Source: Bacteroidaceae bacterium (GTDB taxonomy: Bacteria > Bacteroidota > Bacteroidia > Bacteroidales > Bacteroidaceae). From it: a DNA stretch of 64,000 nt. Under the pieces are notes generated by a model. The model was given only the letters and a program-made list of their open reading frames with translations, made no database searches and was not told where the DNA came from. Position numbers and translations under genes: made by a program. How positions within the stretch are numbered: the stretch's first letter is position 1; the number at the start of each line of letters is the position of its first letter. Below, in pieces: positions 1-7,062 of the stretch. The stretch spans positions 1-64,000 of the forward strand of contig JAILEU010000037.1 in assembly GCA_024697785.1 (NCBI GenBank), given 5' to 3'.

Positions 1-537
1 ACATTCTCGTTCTCTCGCAAAGTGCTTGACAGAGCCATGACTATAGAGATGAATGAGGTTGATTTAGCTGGAGGATTGGATAGTCATTATGAGAAAATCG
101 GAAAACTTGGAGTGGCAGAACTGATAGGGACTGCCGTTGAAGGTGTGGATGTTTATAGCCAATACAAGAGCGTATGCGACAACGTGATAAAGTATCTTGA
201 AGCTATTAACAGGGAGTTGGACAAAACTCCATTCAAGATTGCATATCGTACCAGAAACGAAGCCCTGCTCTATGTGGTTAACAACCTCCCTTACAAAAAA
301 GAAGAAGAATCGGAGGAAGAGGTGATTCGCCGTGCCTTGGACGAGATAACCAACATGAAGATTCTTTCTCGCATAGAGGGTGATGCTGACAAGATTGGCA
401 ATCTTTTGGAACGGCTCTCAAAGGCTATAAAAGAGCAACTCGGAGAGCAATACACGGCCGACAATTCCGTCTCACTAAAGAAACTTGAAGAGATGGATGG
501 TAGGCTCAAGAGCGGCTATACCAGTTTCTGGAGCTAA
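1..537 (+). CDS. McrB-like AAA+ ATPase, C-terminal part (5' end outside window)
   Basis: The reading frame is open from base 1, so this is the 3' end of a longer gene and the internal GTG at 22 is not the start. The first residues read TFSFSRKVLDRAMTIE, which closely resembles the FSRKLLDRA-type segment after the sensor region of McrB-family AAA+ NTPases. The remainder (about 170 residues) is helical and charged, as in the lid and C-terminal part of these proteins. It ends 6 bp before a DUF2357/PD-(D/E)XK gene, the usual partner of such ATPases in McrBC-like restriction systems. The likely role is the motor subunit of a modification-dependent restriction complex. The Walker motifs lie upstream of the window, so the nucleotide-binding site cannot be checked. 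Confidence 0.75.
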   Translation, partial: TFSFSRKVLDRAMTIEMNEVDLAGGLDSHYEKIGKLGVAELIGTAVEGVDVYSQYKSVCDNVIKYLEAINRELDKTPFKIAYRTRNEALLYVVNNLPYKKEEESEEEVIRRALDEITNMKILSRIEGDADKIGNLLERLSKAIKEQLGEQYTADNSVSLKKLEEMDGRLKSGYTSFWS

Positions 538-543
538 CGGGCT

Positions 544-2724
544 ATGGAGCTGCTGACGATACACCACGAGGACTTCACGATGTATGTGGAGTGCTCGAAG
601 TATGAAGCCATCTGGGGAAAGGCTGTGAGGAATGTGGGCAGCAAGAGCCTGCTCACAACCTACACCTGGACGGACGGCGTGAAGTCGGCGGCGATCAATG
701 ACGAACCCATCGAAAACGGAGGACAGGCAAGGGCCGTCTTCTTCGACAACGCGGAGTACCCCATCTGGGTGGAGTTTGACTCTCATGTCAGTAATGCACA
801 ATTCGGCTCGATGCTCCAAACGGATAATGACCGCTTCAGCTTCAGAGGGAAAACGTTGGCCGGCTTCATCAACTACGGTAACGAAATCGGGCGAAGTGAA
901 ATACAGATAGCCTATACCTTGGGCAAGGAGCAACGGCACTTCAAACTGGGCTACGAGGTGCTGTGCACCAAGCTGAACTACCACGAACATTGGAAGAAGA
1001 TTGTCGAGGACATTGAGGCTGAATACCGCATGCTGGCACTCGACTACATGAAGCGGACGTTTCATGGTTTCTCGCCCGACACGAAGGGCGATACGCCTGA
1101 GCTGATATGGTGGAGCATCTTTGCGGATGAACAGAAGAAGTTCGTGAAGGCTTGCCGCAGCATCATAGAAAGGCCTCGGCGCAGATTGCGTGGCTATGAG
1201 GTCTATCTGAGGGCAGACAAGCTGAAACGGGTACCCACCAACATCGAAAACGAGTTGGCAGAGCATCGGAAGGAGCAGGCCCATCTCTATCGTGTGGAGG
1301 AGCATATCCAGTCGAACGACACGCAGGAGAACCGGTTCCTGAAATATGCACTAAACCAAATAGCAGCCAAATACGTAACGCTTAAAAAACGCATCGAGGC
1401 TATCGAGAATACAACGGAATCGCTGAGGCAGGAAATGAATGAAGTGGAAATGACGTTGACACACTTGCAGCGGAATCCATTCTTCAGAACTGTCGGACGT
1501 TTCAAGGGAATGACGCAGGAGAGTCTTGTCTTGCAAAGGGCTACGGGCTATAGTCAGGTTTATAGGACTTGGCAGATTTTGAGGCGTGCCTATTCGCTGT
1601 TCGACGGTATGTACAGGCTGCAGACGAAGGACATCGCCACGCTGTATGAGATATGGTGTTTCATCGAAGTGAGCCATATCGTGAGGGAACAGCTGGAGGG
1701 CGATGTAGAAGTGGACCATCGCAACCGCATGGAAATGAACGGCGTTTTCACATGGGAACTGGGTAAAGGCGAACATTCGCGAATCCTGTTCCGCAAAGAC
1801 GGCGTGGAGTTGGCCGAACTGGTCTATAATCCCAAGCATACAGAAAAGGAGAACGACTCCATCAGCATGGAGCATCTGGTTGTTCCGACTGTTCCCCAAA
1901 AGCCAGACATCGTGCTGCAGCTGACGAAGGACGATATTGAGAAGGGCATGAAGATGACCTACCTGTTCGATGCAAAATACCGCATCAACGACAGAACAGA
2001 AGCAGGCGTTGATACGCCTCCCGACGATGCCATCAACCAGATGCATAGATACAGGGATGCCATTTATTATAAGGATAATAAAGATGCAGATTCTGGGTTG
2101 AAGAAGGAGGTGATAGGCGGCTACATCCTTTTCCCTGGCAATGGCGACCCGATGGAGGTGGCCAAAGCCAAGTTCCAAAAGTCGCTTGACGAAGTAAATA
2201 TCGGCGCTTTCCCTTTGCGGCCCAATGATGTTGAGAACAGGAAGCTATTGGAGGATTTCATAGCGGAGCTTATAGACATGAAGTCCGCGGCTACCATTTC
2301 AAAGGTAATACCACAAAAGGGCTCCTTTATGGAGGTTGGCGACAGAGTGCTGGTCGGCTTGGTGAAAGAGAGTAGCAGAAGGAACTATCTGAAGAAGTTC
2401 GAGGATGGAGAGGCAGACCTTTATTACACTGGGCCATCGTTCCCGACGACTATTGCCCTACACAACTTACACTATTTCATACCCTATTTCAAAGGGAAAG
2501 GAATCCGTGACGTGTATGAGATAACAAGAGTGAGAACGATCAAGGGGAGCGAGGCGAAACAAATCGACTTGGAAGAAGGAAAGGATGACCTGCGACTGGC
2601 TTTCCACCTAAAGCCTCATCATCGGTTGTCAGAAGATTATCAAAATCTGAAACCTCATGTTCTGATAGAACATACTTTCCTGGATACCACGTTTGGCAAA
2701 TTGGAGGATTTTTTTGCAAAGTAG
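544..2724 (+). CDS. DUF2357/DUF524 (McrC-like) PD-(D/E)XK nuclease, partner of McrB-like ATPase
   Basis: 726 residues. The N-terminal half (about 1-230) fits the DUF2357 type, followed by a coiled coil around residues 240-310. Next comes the conserved LYEIWCF segment (about 365-371) and a nuclease core with PD at 454-455 and DAK at 476-478, the PD-(D/E)XK signature of McrC-like and DUF524 proteins. The last 130 residues (VGDRVLVG, then a YYTG segment, then a V-Y-E-I strand) resemble a PUA/EVE-like beta barrel, but this is inference from pattern. The ATG at 544 sits 6 bp after the ATPase stop, so the two are an operon. The expected role is cleavage of modified or foreign DNA when driven by the upstream NTPase. 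No methyltransferase is visible in the window, which fits a type IV-like rather than a classical restriction-modification system. Confidence 0.8.
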   Translation: MELLTIHHEDFTMYVECSKYEAIWGKAVRNVGSKSLLTTYTWTDGVKSAAINDEPIENGGQARAVFFDNAEYPIWVEFDSHVSNAQFGSMLQTDNDRFSFRGKTLAGFINYGNEIGRSEIQIAYTLGKEQRHFKLGYEVLCTKLNYHEHWKKIVEDIEAEYRMLALDYMKRTFHGFSPDTKGDTPELIWWSIFADEQKKFVKACRSIIERPRRRLRGYEVYLRADKLKRVPTNIENELAEHRKEQAHLYRVEEHIQSNDTQENRFLKYALNQIAAKYVTLKKRIEAIENTTESLRQEMNEVEMTLTHLQRNPFFRTVGRFKGMTQESLVLQRATGYSQVYRTWQILRRAYSLFDGMYRLQTKDIATLYEIWCFIEVSHIVREQLEGDVEVDHRNRMEMNGVFTWELGKGEHSRILFRKDGVELAELVYNPKHTEKENDSISMEHLVVPTVPQKPDIVLQLTKDDIEKGMKMTYLFDAKYRINDRTEAGVDTPPDDAINQMHRYRDAIYYKDNKDADSGLKKEVIGGYILFPGNGDPMEVAKAKFQKSLDEVNIGAFPLRPNDVENRKLLEDFIAELIDMKSAATISKVIPQKGSFMEVGDRVLVGLVKESSRRNYLKKFEDGEADLYYTGPSFPTTIALHNLHYFIPYFKGKGIRDVYEITRVRTIKGSEAKQIDLEEGKDDLRLAFHLKPHHRLSEDYQNLKPHVLIEHTFLDTTFGKLEDFFAK

Positions 2725-2747
2725 AGAGCCTTTCTCAAAAAACTTCG

Positions 2748-2755
2748 TATCTTTG
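2748..2755 (+). promoter_or_regulatory. Bacteroidetes -7 element almost touching the start codon of the next gene
   Basis: TATCTTTG fits the TAnnTTTG consensus. It ends 8 bp before the ATG at 2764, so the transcript would have almost no leader. No good TTTG is seen about 20 bp upstream. Confidence 0.5.
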
Positions 2756-2763
2756 CCGTCAAT

Positions 2764-3192
2764 ATGAGACGCAAAATATACGTAGCAAGCAGTTGGCGGA
2801 ATGAATACTACCCTGAAGTAGTAGCCAAGTTGAGGGAGGCTGGACACGACGTCTATGACTTCCGCAATCCCCCATCGGGCGACCCCGGATTTAAGTGGAG
2901 CAGTATCAGCGAGGACTATTTGACTTGGAGCGCCCAGGAATATCGGGAGCAGTTGCAGCACCCTAATGCAGTAAGACAGTTTGCTAACGACATAGAAGCG
3001 ATGGAGTCTTGTGATACTTGCGTATTGGTGTTGCCCTGCGGCAGGAGTGCGCATACAGAAGCGGGATGGTTTGCTGGGAAAGGTCGTAAGACCATCGCCT
3101 ACATTCCCGAGAAGCAGGAACCGGAACTGATGTACAAGCTGTTCAGCGGTATTTGTTGCTCAATGGAAGAACTGATTGATGCATTGAAGTAA
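2764..3192 (+). CDS. nucleoside 2-deoxyribosyltransferase-like protein
   Basis: 142 residues, normal length for a single-domain deoxyribosyltransferase fold. The start MRRKIYVASSWRN gives the first beta strand and nucleotide-binding loop. Near residues 84-102 the segment CDTCVLVLPCGRSAHTEAGW carries the expected acidic strand end and Glu99 in the SAHxExG motif, the place of the catalytic nucleophile. Family members cleave or transfer the N-glycosidic bond of deoxynucleosides or related nucleotides; the substrate here cannot be told. It has its own -7 element 8 bp upstream and follows an McrBC-like pair, so it may belong to the same defence-type segment or be an independent salvage enzyme. Confidence 0.72.
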   Translation: MRRKIYVASSWRNEYYPEVVAKLREAGHDVYDFRNPPSGDPGFKWSSISEDYLTWSAQEYREQLQHPNAVRQFANDIEAMESCDTCVLVLPCGRSAHTEAGWFAGKGRKTIAYIPEKQEPELMYKLFSGICCSMEELIDALK

Positions 3193-3239
3193 TATGGACA
3201 TGGGACTGATATGGAAAATGAAAAAAGAAATAGATTATT

Positions 3240-3539
3240 ATGGAAACAAGAATTCCTACCCATCCTGGCGAAGTGCTGAAGGAAGAACTTGAAAGCAGAA
3301 ACATTTCGCAAAAGCAGTTTGCGGAACTGATAAATATGCCCAGAACCAAGCTGAACGAGATATTAAACGGAAAACGTAGCGTTTCCGCAGACTTTGCCGT
3401 GATGATTGAGGCGGCACTCGGAATAAACCCCGACCTTCTCATCAACATGCAAAACCGCTACAACATGTCCGTAGCGCGTCGCAAACCGTCGTTGCTGACG
3501 AAGCTCAACGATATCCGTAGGGCTTGTGCTGCATTATGA
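3240..3539 (+). CDS. higA: HigA-family XRE antitoxin-like regulator
   Basis: 99 residues. The opening TRIPTHPGEVLKEELESR, followed by a helix-turn-helix (QKQFAELINMPRTKLNEILNGKR), is the hallmark of HigA/VapI addiction-module antitoxins. These bind operator DNA and neutralise a HigB RNase toxin. HigB normally lies just upstream, but the 47 bp before this gene hold no toxin and the preceding gene is deoxyribosyltransferase-like. Downstream the gene overlaps an unrecognised ORF by 14 bp, which may be an atypical partner. It could also be an orphan left after toxin loss. The family call is firm; the pairing is open. Confidence 0.8.
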   Translation: METRIPTHPGEVLKEELESRNISQKQFAELINMPRTKLNEILNGKRSVSADFAVMIEAALGINPDLLINMQNRYNMSVARRKPSLLTKLNDIRRACAAL

Positions 3540-3903
3540 TCAACGTTATTATATCGGCAGACGGAAAAGGTGGAGCCTTTTGTTGGCCGAGCCACACGTC
3601 TCGGACGACTTAGGCAGAGTCGTTGATGACGTCACGAAGCAAAATCGCGATGGAAAATACGTCGGTATGCCTCACTACCGCTTCGGCGATGTTTATGAGG
3701 ACGACAACGGCTCAAAGCTTACATTGGTTAAGGCCATTGATTTCTGGGATGATGCATTCGAACTTGATGAATACTACGACTATAACAAAACGATTTTCGA
3801 AGTGGCATTCGGCGACCTGAAGAAGTTCGGCATGCTCAACGGAAAGAAAGGTCTCATCGACATTGAGGAGGATCAGCTCCCGCAATACATCTTGCAGAAA
3901 TAA
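3526..3903 (+). CDS. hypothetical protein overlapping the HigA-like gene
   Basis: 125 residues if started at GTG 3526. I do not recognise it. The protein is acidic and rich in aromatic residues (HYRFGDVYEDDNG, FWDDAFELDEYYDYN) with no signal peptide or membrane segment. The first ATG after the HigA stop (3536, in an ATGA overlap) is in another frame and stops after about 25 codons. Either the GTG is used, or a frameshift has separated a proper start from this body. The last codons (ILQK, stop) form the first copy of a repeat that continues downstream, so the C-terminus may have been altered by repeat expansion. It is a candidate partner of the antitoxin-like gene only by position. Confidence 0.45.
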   Translation: MLHYDQRYYIGRRKRWSLLLAEPHVSDDLGRVVDDVTKQNRDGKYVGMPHYRFGDVYEDDNGSKLTLVKAIDFWDDAFELDEYYDYNKTIFEVAFGDLKKFGMLNGKKGLIDIEEDQLPQYILQK

Positions 3904-3968
3904 ACCCGCTTCTCAAGTACGTCTTGCAGAAATAAAATCCATTCCCGCAACACGTCTTGCAGAAATAA
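3879..3968 (+). repeat. three-copy direct repeat spanning the stop codon of the preceding ORF
   Basis: Copies at 3879-3903, 3905-3935 and 3944-3968 share CCCGC followed by GTCTTGCAGAAATAA (or ATCTTGCAGAAATAA). The first and third copies match at 23 of 25 bases. The first copy encodes the last residues and stop of the ORF at 3526-3903. Confidence 0.75.
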
Positions 3969-4035
3969 CCACCAAGGGGGTTGTGCCACCGCACAACCCC
4001 CTTTATATTACCCCCAATAATACCTCCAATATCGC

Positions 4036-4264
4036 GCCCCGAAGGGGCATAAATCACCCAGCCCAGGGCAACGCCCTGGGTACAATCGGCAAAAGTAACT
4101 TTCGCCCTGAAAGGGCAGAAGAATTAATTTTGAATGCTTTTGCCCTTTTAGGGCGTGAAAATGAAGGGTGCCCGGATATTCCCAGGGCGTTGCCCTGGGC
4201 TGGGTTCTTCTGGCCTTTCAGGCAGTTAAAACAATCATCGGGGCGTGCGCGGCACGTCCCGATG
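4036..4264. repeat. REP-like cluster of short GC-rich hairpins
   Basis: The 395 bp between 3904 and 4298 hold no gene. They contain a series of perfect small hairpins: GCCCC/GGGGC (4036-4048), CCCAGGGC/GCCCTGGG (4062-4080), GCCCT/AGGGC (4104-4116 and 4142-4154), CCCAGGGC/GCCCTGGG again (4181-4199), GCCT/AGGC (about 4213-4223) and a long one at 4236-4264. Most have 3-nt loops. This looks like the non-autonomous intergenic palindromic elements common in Bacteroidota genomes. Confidence 0.7.
4236..4264 (-). terminator. probable intrinsic terminator of the rpmB-rpmG-DUF4295 operon
   Basis: A 12-bp stem (CATCGGGGCGTG / CACGTCCCGATG, one G-T pair) lies 34 bp beyond the DUF4295 stop. On the minus strand it is followed by a T-rich run (ATTGTTTT). 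Confidence 0.6.
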
Positions 4265-4298
4265 ACATCTTGTTGTGGGGTTAGTATGGGTGAGGGGA

Positions 4299-4451
4299 TT
4301 ACTTCTTCACGTAGTCCTGAACCTTTTCGGCGGGAACCATCTCTTCCTGGAAGATGTAGGCACCGGTCTTGGGCGACTTCACCATCTTGATGACCTTTGC
4401 ATAGGAACTGGCCTTGCCGGTTTGGAGGGTAGCAACTGCTTTCTTTGCCAT
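4299..4451 (-). CDS. DUF4295 domain-containing protein
   Basis: A 50-residue basic protein reading MAKKAVATLQTGKASSYAKV at the start and ending VQDYVKK. It matches the small DUF4295 protein that follows rpmG in Bacteroidota. Its function is not established; constant linkage to ribosomal protein genes suggests a ribosome-associated role. It lies 31 bp after rpmG in the same direction and is probably cotranscribed. In many relatives ftsY follows next; here the operon ends in a terminator-like hairpin and ftsY is about 46 kb away. Confidence 0.88.
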   Translation of the reverse strand: MAKKAVATLQTGKASSYAKVIKMVKSPKTGAYIFQEEMVPAEKVQDYVKK

Positions 4452-4482
4452 AGTTGTAGGGTGTTATTACGTTTTGTTTCTC

Positions 4483-4671
4483 TTACTTAATCTCCTTGTG
4501 AACGGTCATGCGCTTCAGATAGGGGTTGTACTTCTTCAGCTCAAGACGCTCGGTGGTGTTCTTGCGGTTCTTGGTGGTGATGTAGCGGCTCATGCCGGGA
4601 ACGCCACTCTCTTTCTGCTCGGTGCACTCGAGGATAACCTGCACGCGATTTCCTTTAACTTTCTTTGCCAT
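4483..4671 (-). CDS. rpmG: 50S ribosomal protein L33
   Basis: 62 residues beginning [20 protein letters not shown], with the [17 protein letters not shown] core and [14 protein letters not shown] end typical of L33. The two Cys pairs of zinc-binding L33 are absent apart from one Cys at 16, so this is the zinc-independent type. It binds 23S rRNA near the E site of the large subunit. It lies between rpmB (31 bp upstream) and the DUF4295 gene, the standard Bacteroidota order. Confidence 0.97.
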   Translation of the reverse strand: MAKKVKGNRVQVILECTEQKESGVPGMSRYITTKNRKNTTERLELKKYNPYLKRMTVHKEIK

Positions 4672-4702
4672 AATCTGTTTTTTTCTTGAACGGTGAAACG
4701 TG

Positions 4703-4963
4703 TTATCCTACGACGGCAATTTCATTCCAATTGCAGTAGCCCTTGGCAACGGCTTCGTTGAGGGCGGCATCGAGGCCTTTCTTGTTGATGATGCGCAGAC
4801 CAGCGGCACTCAGGCGAAGCTGAATCCAGCAGTCCTTCTCTACATAGTAGAATTTCTTCTTGAACAGGTTCACATCGAACGTGCGCTTTGTGCGGCGCTT
4901 GGAATGTGACACATTGTTGCCAACCATGGCTTTCTTACCGGTAATTTGACAAATCTTAGACAT
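4703..4963 (-). CDS. rpmB: 50S ribosomal protein L28
   Basis: 86 residues, starting [21 protein letters not shown] and containing [12 protein letters not shown] and the [15 protein letters not shown] segment of L28. It is a structural protein of the large ribosomal subunit and the first gene of rpmB-rpmG-DUF4295. The 170 bp upstream hold no other gene. A TTATTTTG-like element on the minus strand near 5097 could be the promoter, but the match is imperfect. No leader regulatory fold was recognised. Confidence 0.97.
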   Translation of the reverse strand: MSKICQITGKKAMVGNNVSHSKRRTKRTFDVNLFKKKFYYVEKDCWIQLRLSAAGLRIINKKGLDAALNEAVAKGYCNWNEIAVVG

Positions 4964-5133
4964 CTCTATCTTTCTTTAGTGTTACGAATTCGTTGTGCGG
5001 ATCCTGCAACGGCCAAAAACGGTGCATTTAGCATCCAATGCGCTGATTTGTGGCGCGTTACCGATATCCAACTGACTTCTACCTCGAAATCAGCGTGCAA
5101 AATAACAGCTTTTTCGTGAGATATGCAAATAAA

Positions 5134-6261
5134 TCAGCAACTTTTTTTGTTTGACGGCGTTGAAAAGTGTGTTTTATCGTCGTTCCATGCTATTTCGGCC
5201 GAACCGAAGCAGCGGTGGTGGTCGATGTCGTAGAGCACGCAGAACTGCCCGGGTGCCACGCCTTGTATGGGGGCGTCGGCGTGAATCTGATAGGTGGCGG
5301 CGTCTGACGCCGGCTCCAATGTCGCCCGCGTCCAATGGGGGGTGTGGCGAATCTTGAAGGTGACCTCGGAGGGTAGGGTGCAGGGGGTGAGCAGATGGAC
5401 GTCGCGAATCAGGAAGTCGGTCTGGCATACGCTCTCGGGCTCGTAGCCCCGGATGACGTAGAGGATGTTGCGCTCCATGTCTTTACGGATGACGTTCCAG
5501 GGACCTCCGCCCAGACCGAGCCCTTTCCGCTGGCCGATGGTGTGGAACCATAGGCCGCGATGCTGCCCGATGACTTTGCCTGTTTCGTAATCGACGACGT
5601 CGCCCGGCTGTTCGCCGAGATAACGGCGGACGTAGTCGTTATAGTTGATTTTTCCGAGGAAGCAGATACCCTGTGAATCCTTGCGGTGGGCGCTGACAAG
5701 GTGTTCGCGCTCGGCGATGGCGCGTACCTCTTCCTTGTACAGGTGTCCGATAGGGAAGAGAGCCTTACGAAGCTGCCAGTCGTAGATCTGGGCGAGGAAG
5801 TCGGTCTGGTCCTTCACGGGGTCGGGGCTGGTGGTAAGCCACTTCTGTCCGTCAATCCATTCGGTCTGCGCGTAGTGGCCCGTAGCGATGAGATCGTAGC
5901 AAAAACCTGCCTTTTCATCGAAGGCGCCGAACTTGATGAGCCGGTTGCACATGACGTCGGGGTTGGGGGTGTAGCCGGCTCGGACCTTCTCCATGGTGTA
6001 GCGCGTCACCTGGTCCCAGTATTCGCGATGGCAGTCCACGACGCGAAGCGAAAGACCATAGCGTTGGGCGACGGAGGTGGCCATCTCCATGTCCTCCTCG
6101 GAGGTGCAGTCCCACTCCTCGGTTTCGTCAGGGCCGATGCGGATGTAGAAGCAGTCGGGCTTCAGGCCCTGGCTGACGAGCTGGTACACGGCAACGGAGC
6201 TGTCCACGCCTCCCGAGAGGAGGACGGCGATGCGCTTATCCTTTAATGGGCTGAAATCCAT
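5134..6261 (-). CDS. mnmA: tRNA-specific 2-thiouridylase MnmA
   Basis: 375 residues. The enzyme thiolates U34 of tRNA for Lys, Glu and Gln using ATP and persulfide sulfur. The PP-loop SGGVDSS is at residues 16-22, the first catalytic Cys in NPDVMCN is Cys105, and the second in GICFLGK is Cys200, all in family positions. The C-terminal beta domain is complete. The gene starts 5 bp after the DUF4298 gene, so the two form a small operon driven from about 6600. The partner modification gene mnmE is also in this window (56.4 kb) but not linked. Confidence 0.97.
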   Translation of the reverse strand: MDFSPLKDKRIAVLLSGGVDSSVAVYQLVSQGLKPDCFYIRIGPDETEEWDCTSEEDMEMATSVAQRYGLSLRVVDCHREYWDQVTRYTMEKVRAGYTPNPDVMCNRLIKFGAFDEKAGFCYDLIATGHYAQTEWIDGQKWLTTSPDPVKDQTDFLAQIYDWQLRKALFPIGHLYKEEVRAIAEREHLVSAHRKDSQGICFLGKINYNDYVRRYLGEQPGDVVDYETGKVIGQHRGLWFHTIGQRKGLGLGGGPWNVIRKDMERNILYVIRGYEPESVCQTDFLIRDVHLLTPCTLPSEVTFKIRHTPHWTRATLEPASDAATYQIHADAPIQGVAPGQFCVLYDIDHHRCFGSAEIAWNDDKTHFSTPSNKKSC

Positions 6262-6266
6262 CGGCT

Positions 6267-6569
6267 CTACTTTTGGGTTAGTTTTGAAGCTGATTTTGCC
6301 AGACGGACGTTGAGCTCGCGGCTGTCTGAAAGCAGGTTCCAGACGGCGTCTTCGGAGAGTACGCCGCGTTTCAGCCCGGCAGGGAGGCGGCCTTCTTCGT
6401 CGGCCTTGAGGTCGGCACGCCAGGTCGGGCTGCCGTAGTATTTGTCAAGGGCTGCAAGGTCTTTCTGGGCCGCCAGATAGGTGTCGAGGGCTGCGGACAG
6501 CCCTTGAACGGCGGCTGACACCTGATTGAGCCTGAGCTCCATTTGCTGGATGCGTTCTTCGCGTTTCAT
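6267..6569 (-). CDS. DUF4298 domain-containing protein
   Basis: 100 residues. An N-terminal amphipathic helix (MKREERIQQMELRLNQV) is followed by the family core: a KYYGSPTWRADLKADEEG segment, a GVLSEDAVWNLL motif and a C-terminal helix. DUF4298 proteins are small, cytoplasmic and of unknown function. It is the first gene of a two-gene operon with mnmA. That may mean a link to tRNA modification, but this pairing has not been shown to be functional. Confidence 0.85.
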   Translation of the reverse strand: MKREERIQQMELRLNQVSAAVQGLSAALDTYLAAQKDLAALDKYYGSPTWRADLKADEEGRLPAGLKRGVLSEDAVWNLLSDSRELNVRLAKSASKLTQK

Positions 6570-6593
6570 CGGTTAGGGTGCATGCTTGTGGTG

Positions 6594-6601
6594 CAAAGGT
6601 A
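6594..6601 (-). promoter_or_regulatory. -7 element for DUF4298-mnmA
   Basis: On the minus strand this reads TACCTTTG, about 25 bp before the DUF4298 start. Confidence 0.55.
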
Positions 6602-6733
6602 CGAGTAAGCGAGAGAAAAACCAAATATATTTGAGTTTTTAACGAGCGGGAGTACCTGAAAGCCCCGTAAGGGATTAAAGATAGTGGATTATTGAGGAAA
6701 AATGAGCCGATGCGAAAAAAAATCTCATTTTTA

Positions 6734-6765
6734 TTTGGTACTTTTAACAGATTGCCGTATCTTTG
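6734..6765 (+). promoter_or_regulatory. promoter of the tRNA-Val/tRNA-Tyr operon
   Basis: TTTG at 6734-6737 and TATCTTTG at 6758-6765 with a 20-bp spacer form a textbook Bacteroidetes primary sigma promoter, 17 bp before the first tRNA. Confidence 0.8.
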
Positions 6766-6782
6766 CAGCCGAATTTGAAAAC

Positions 6783-6860
6783 GGTCCTTTAGCTCAGTTG
6801 GTTCAGAGCGCTTGCTTGACAGGCAAGAGGTCCGCAGTTCGAACCTGCGAAGGGCCACCA
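6783..6860 (+). tRNA. tRNA-Val (anticodon GAC)
   Basis: Acceptor stem GGTCCTT pairs with AAGGGCC (one T-G pair). The D arm is AGCTCAGTTGGTTCAGAGC. The anticodon arm is CTTGC / TTGACAG / GCAAG, giving anticodon GAC. The T arm is CGCAG-TTCGAAC-CTGCG. CCA is encoded (6858-6860). Confidence 0.95.
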
Positions 6861-6915
6861 CAATTCGAAAAACTATGGATTCTGTAGAAGGAATTCATAG
6901 TTTGTTTTCGAGAAA

Positions 6916-6998
6916 GGGTGAATTCCAGAGTGGCCAAATGGGGCAGACTGTAAATCTGCTGTCTCTCGACTTCGGTGGTTCGAATCCATCTTCACCCA
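6916..6998 (+). tRNA. tRNA-Tyr (anticodon GTA)
   Basis: Acceptor GGGTGAA pairs with TTCACCC. The anticodon arm GCAGA / CTGTAAA / TCTGC gives GTA. It has the long variable arm of a class II tRNA. CCA is not encoded in full. It lies 55 bp after tRNA-Val, probably in the same transcript. Confidence 0.95.
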
Positions 6999-7011
6999 CA
7001 AGATTAAAAAA

Positions 7012-7045
7012 AGGAGGAATGAAGCGATTCACTCCTCCTTTTTCA
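7012..7045 (+). terminator. intrinsic terminator after tRNA-Tyr, possibly bidirectional with rprY
   Basis: A 12-bp stem with one mismatch (AGGAGGAATGAA / TTCACTCCTCCT) and loop GCGA is flanked by an A run on the left and TTTTT on the right. It can therefore stop the tRNA operon and also rprY, which converges from the right. Confidence 0.8.
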
Positions 7046-7062
7046 TATTATCCGGTTGGTGT

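Noticed and set aside
475-1305. 276-codon minus-strand frame opposite the DUF2357 gene
   Set aside because: No recognisable domain, and it overlaps a gene with clear nuclease motifs and an operon partner.
3863-4390. 175-codon plus-strand frame through the hairpin cluster
   Set aside because: It is composed of repeat and hairpin sequence and runs into DUF4295 on the other strand. No start signal or conserved residues.
6783-6998. tRNA pair as an integration site of a mobile element
   Set aside because: No integrase, no repeated tRNA 3' end, and core genes on both sides.
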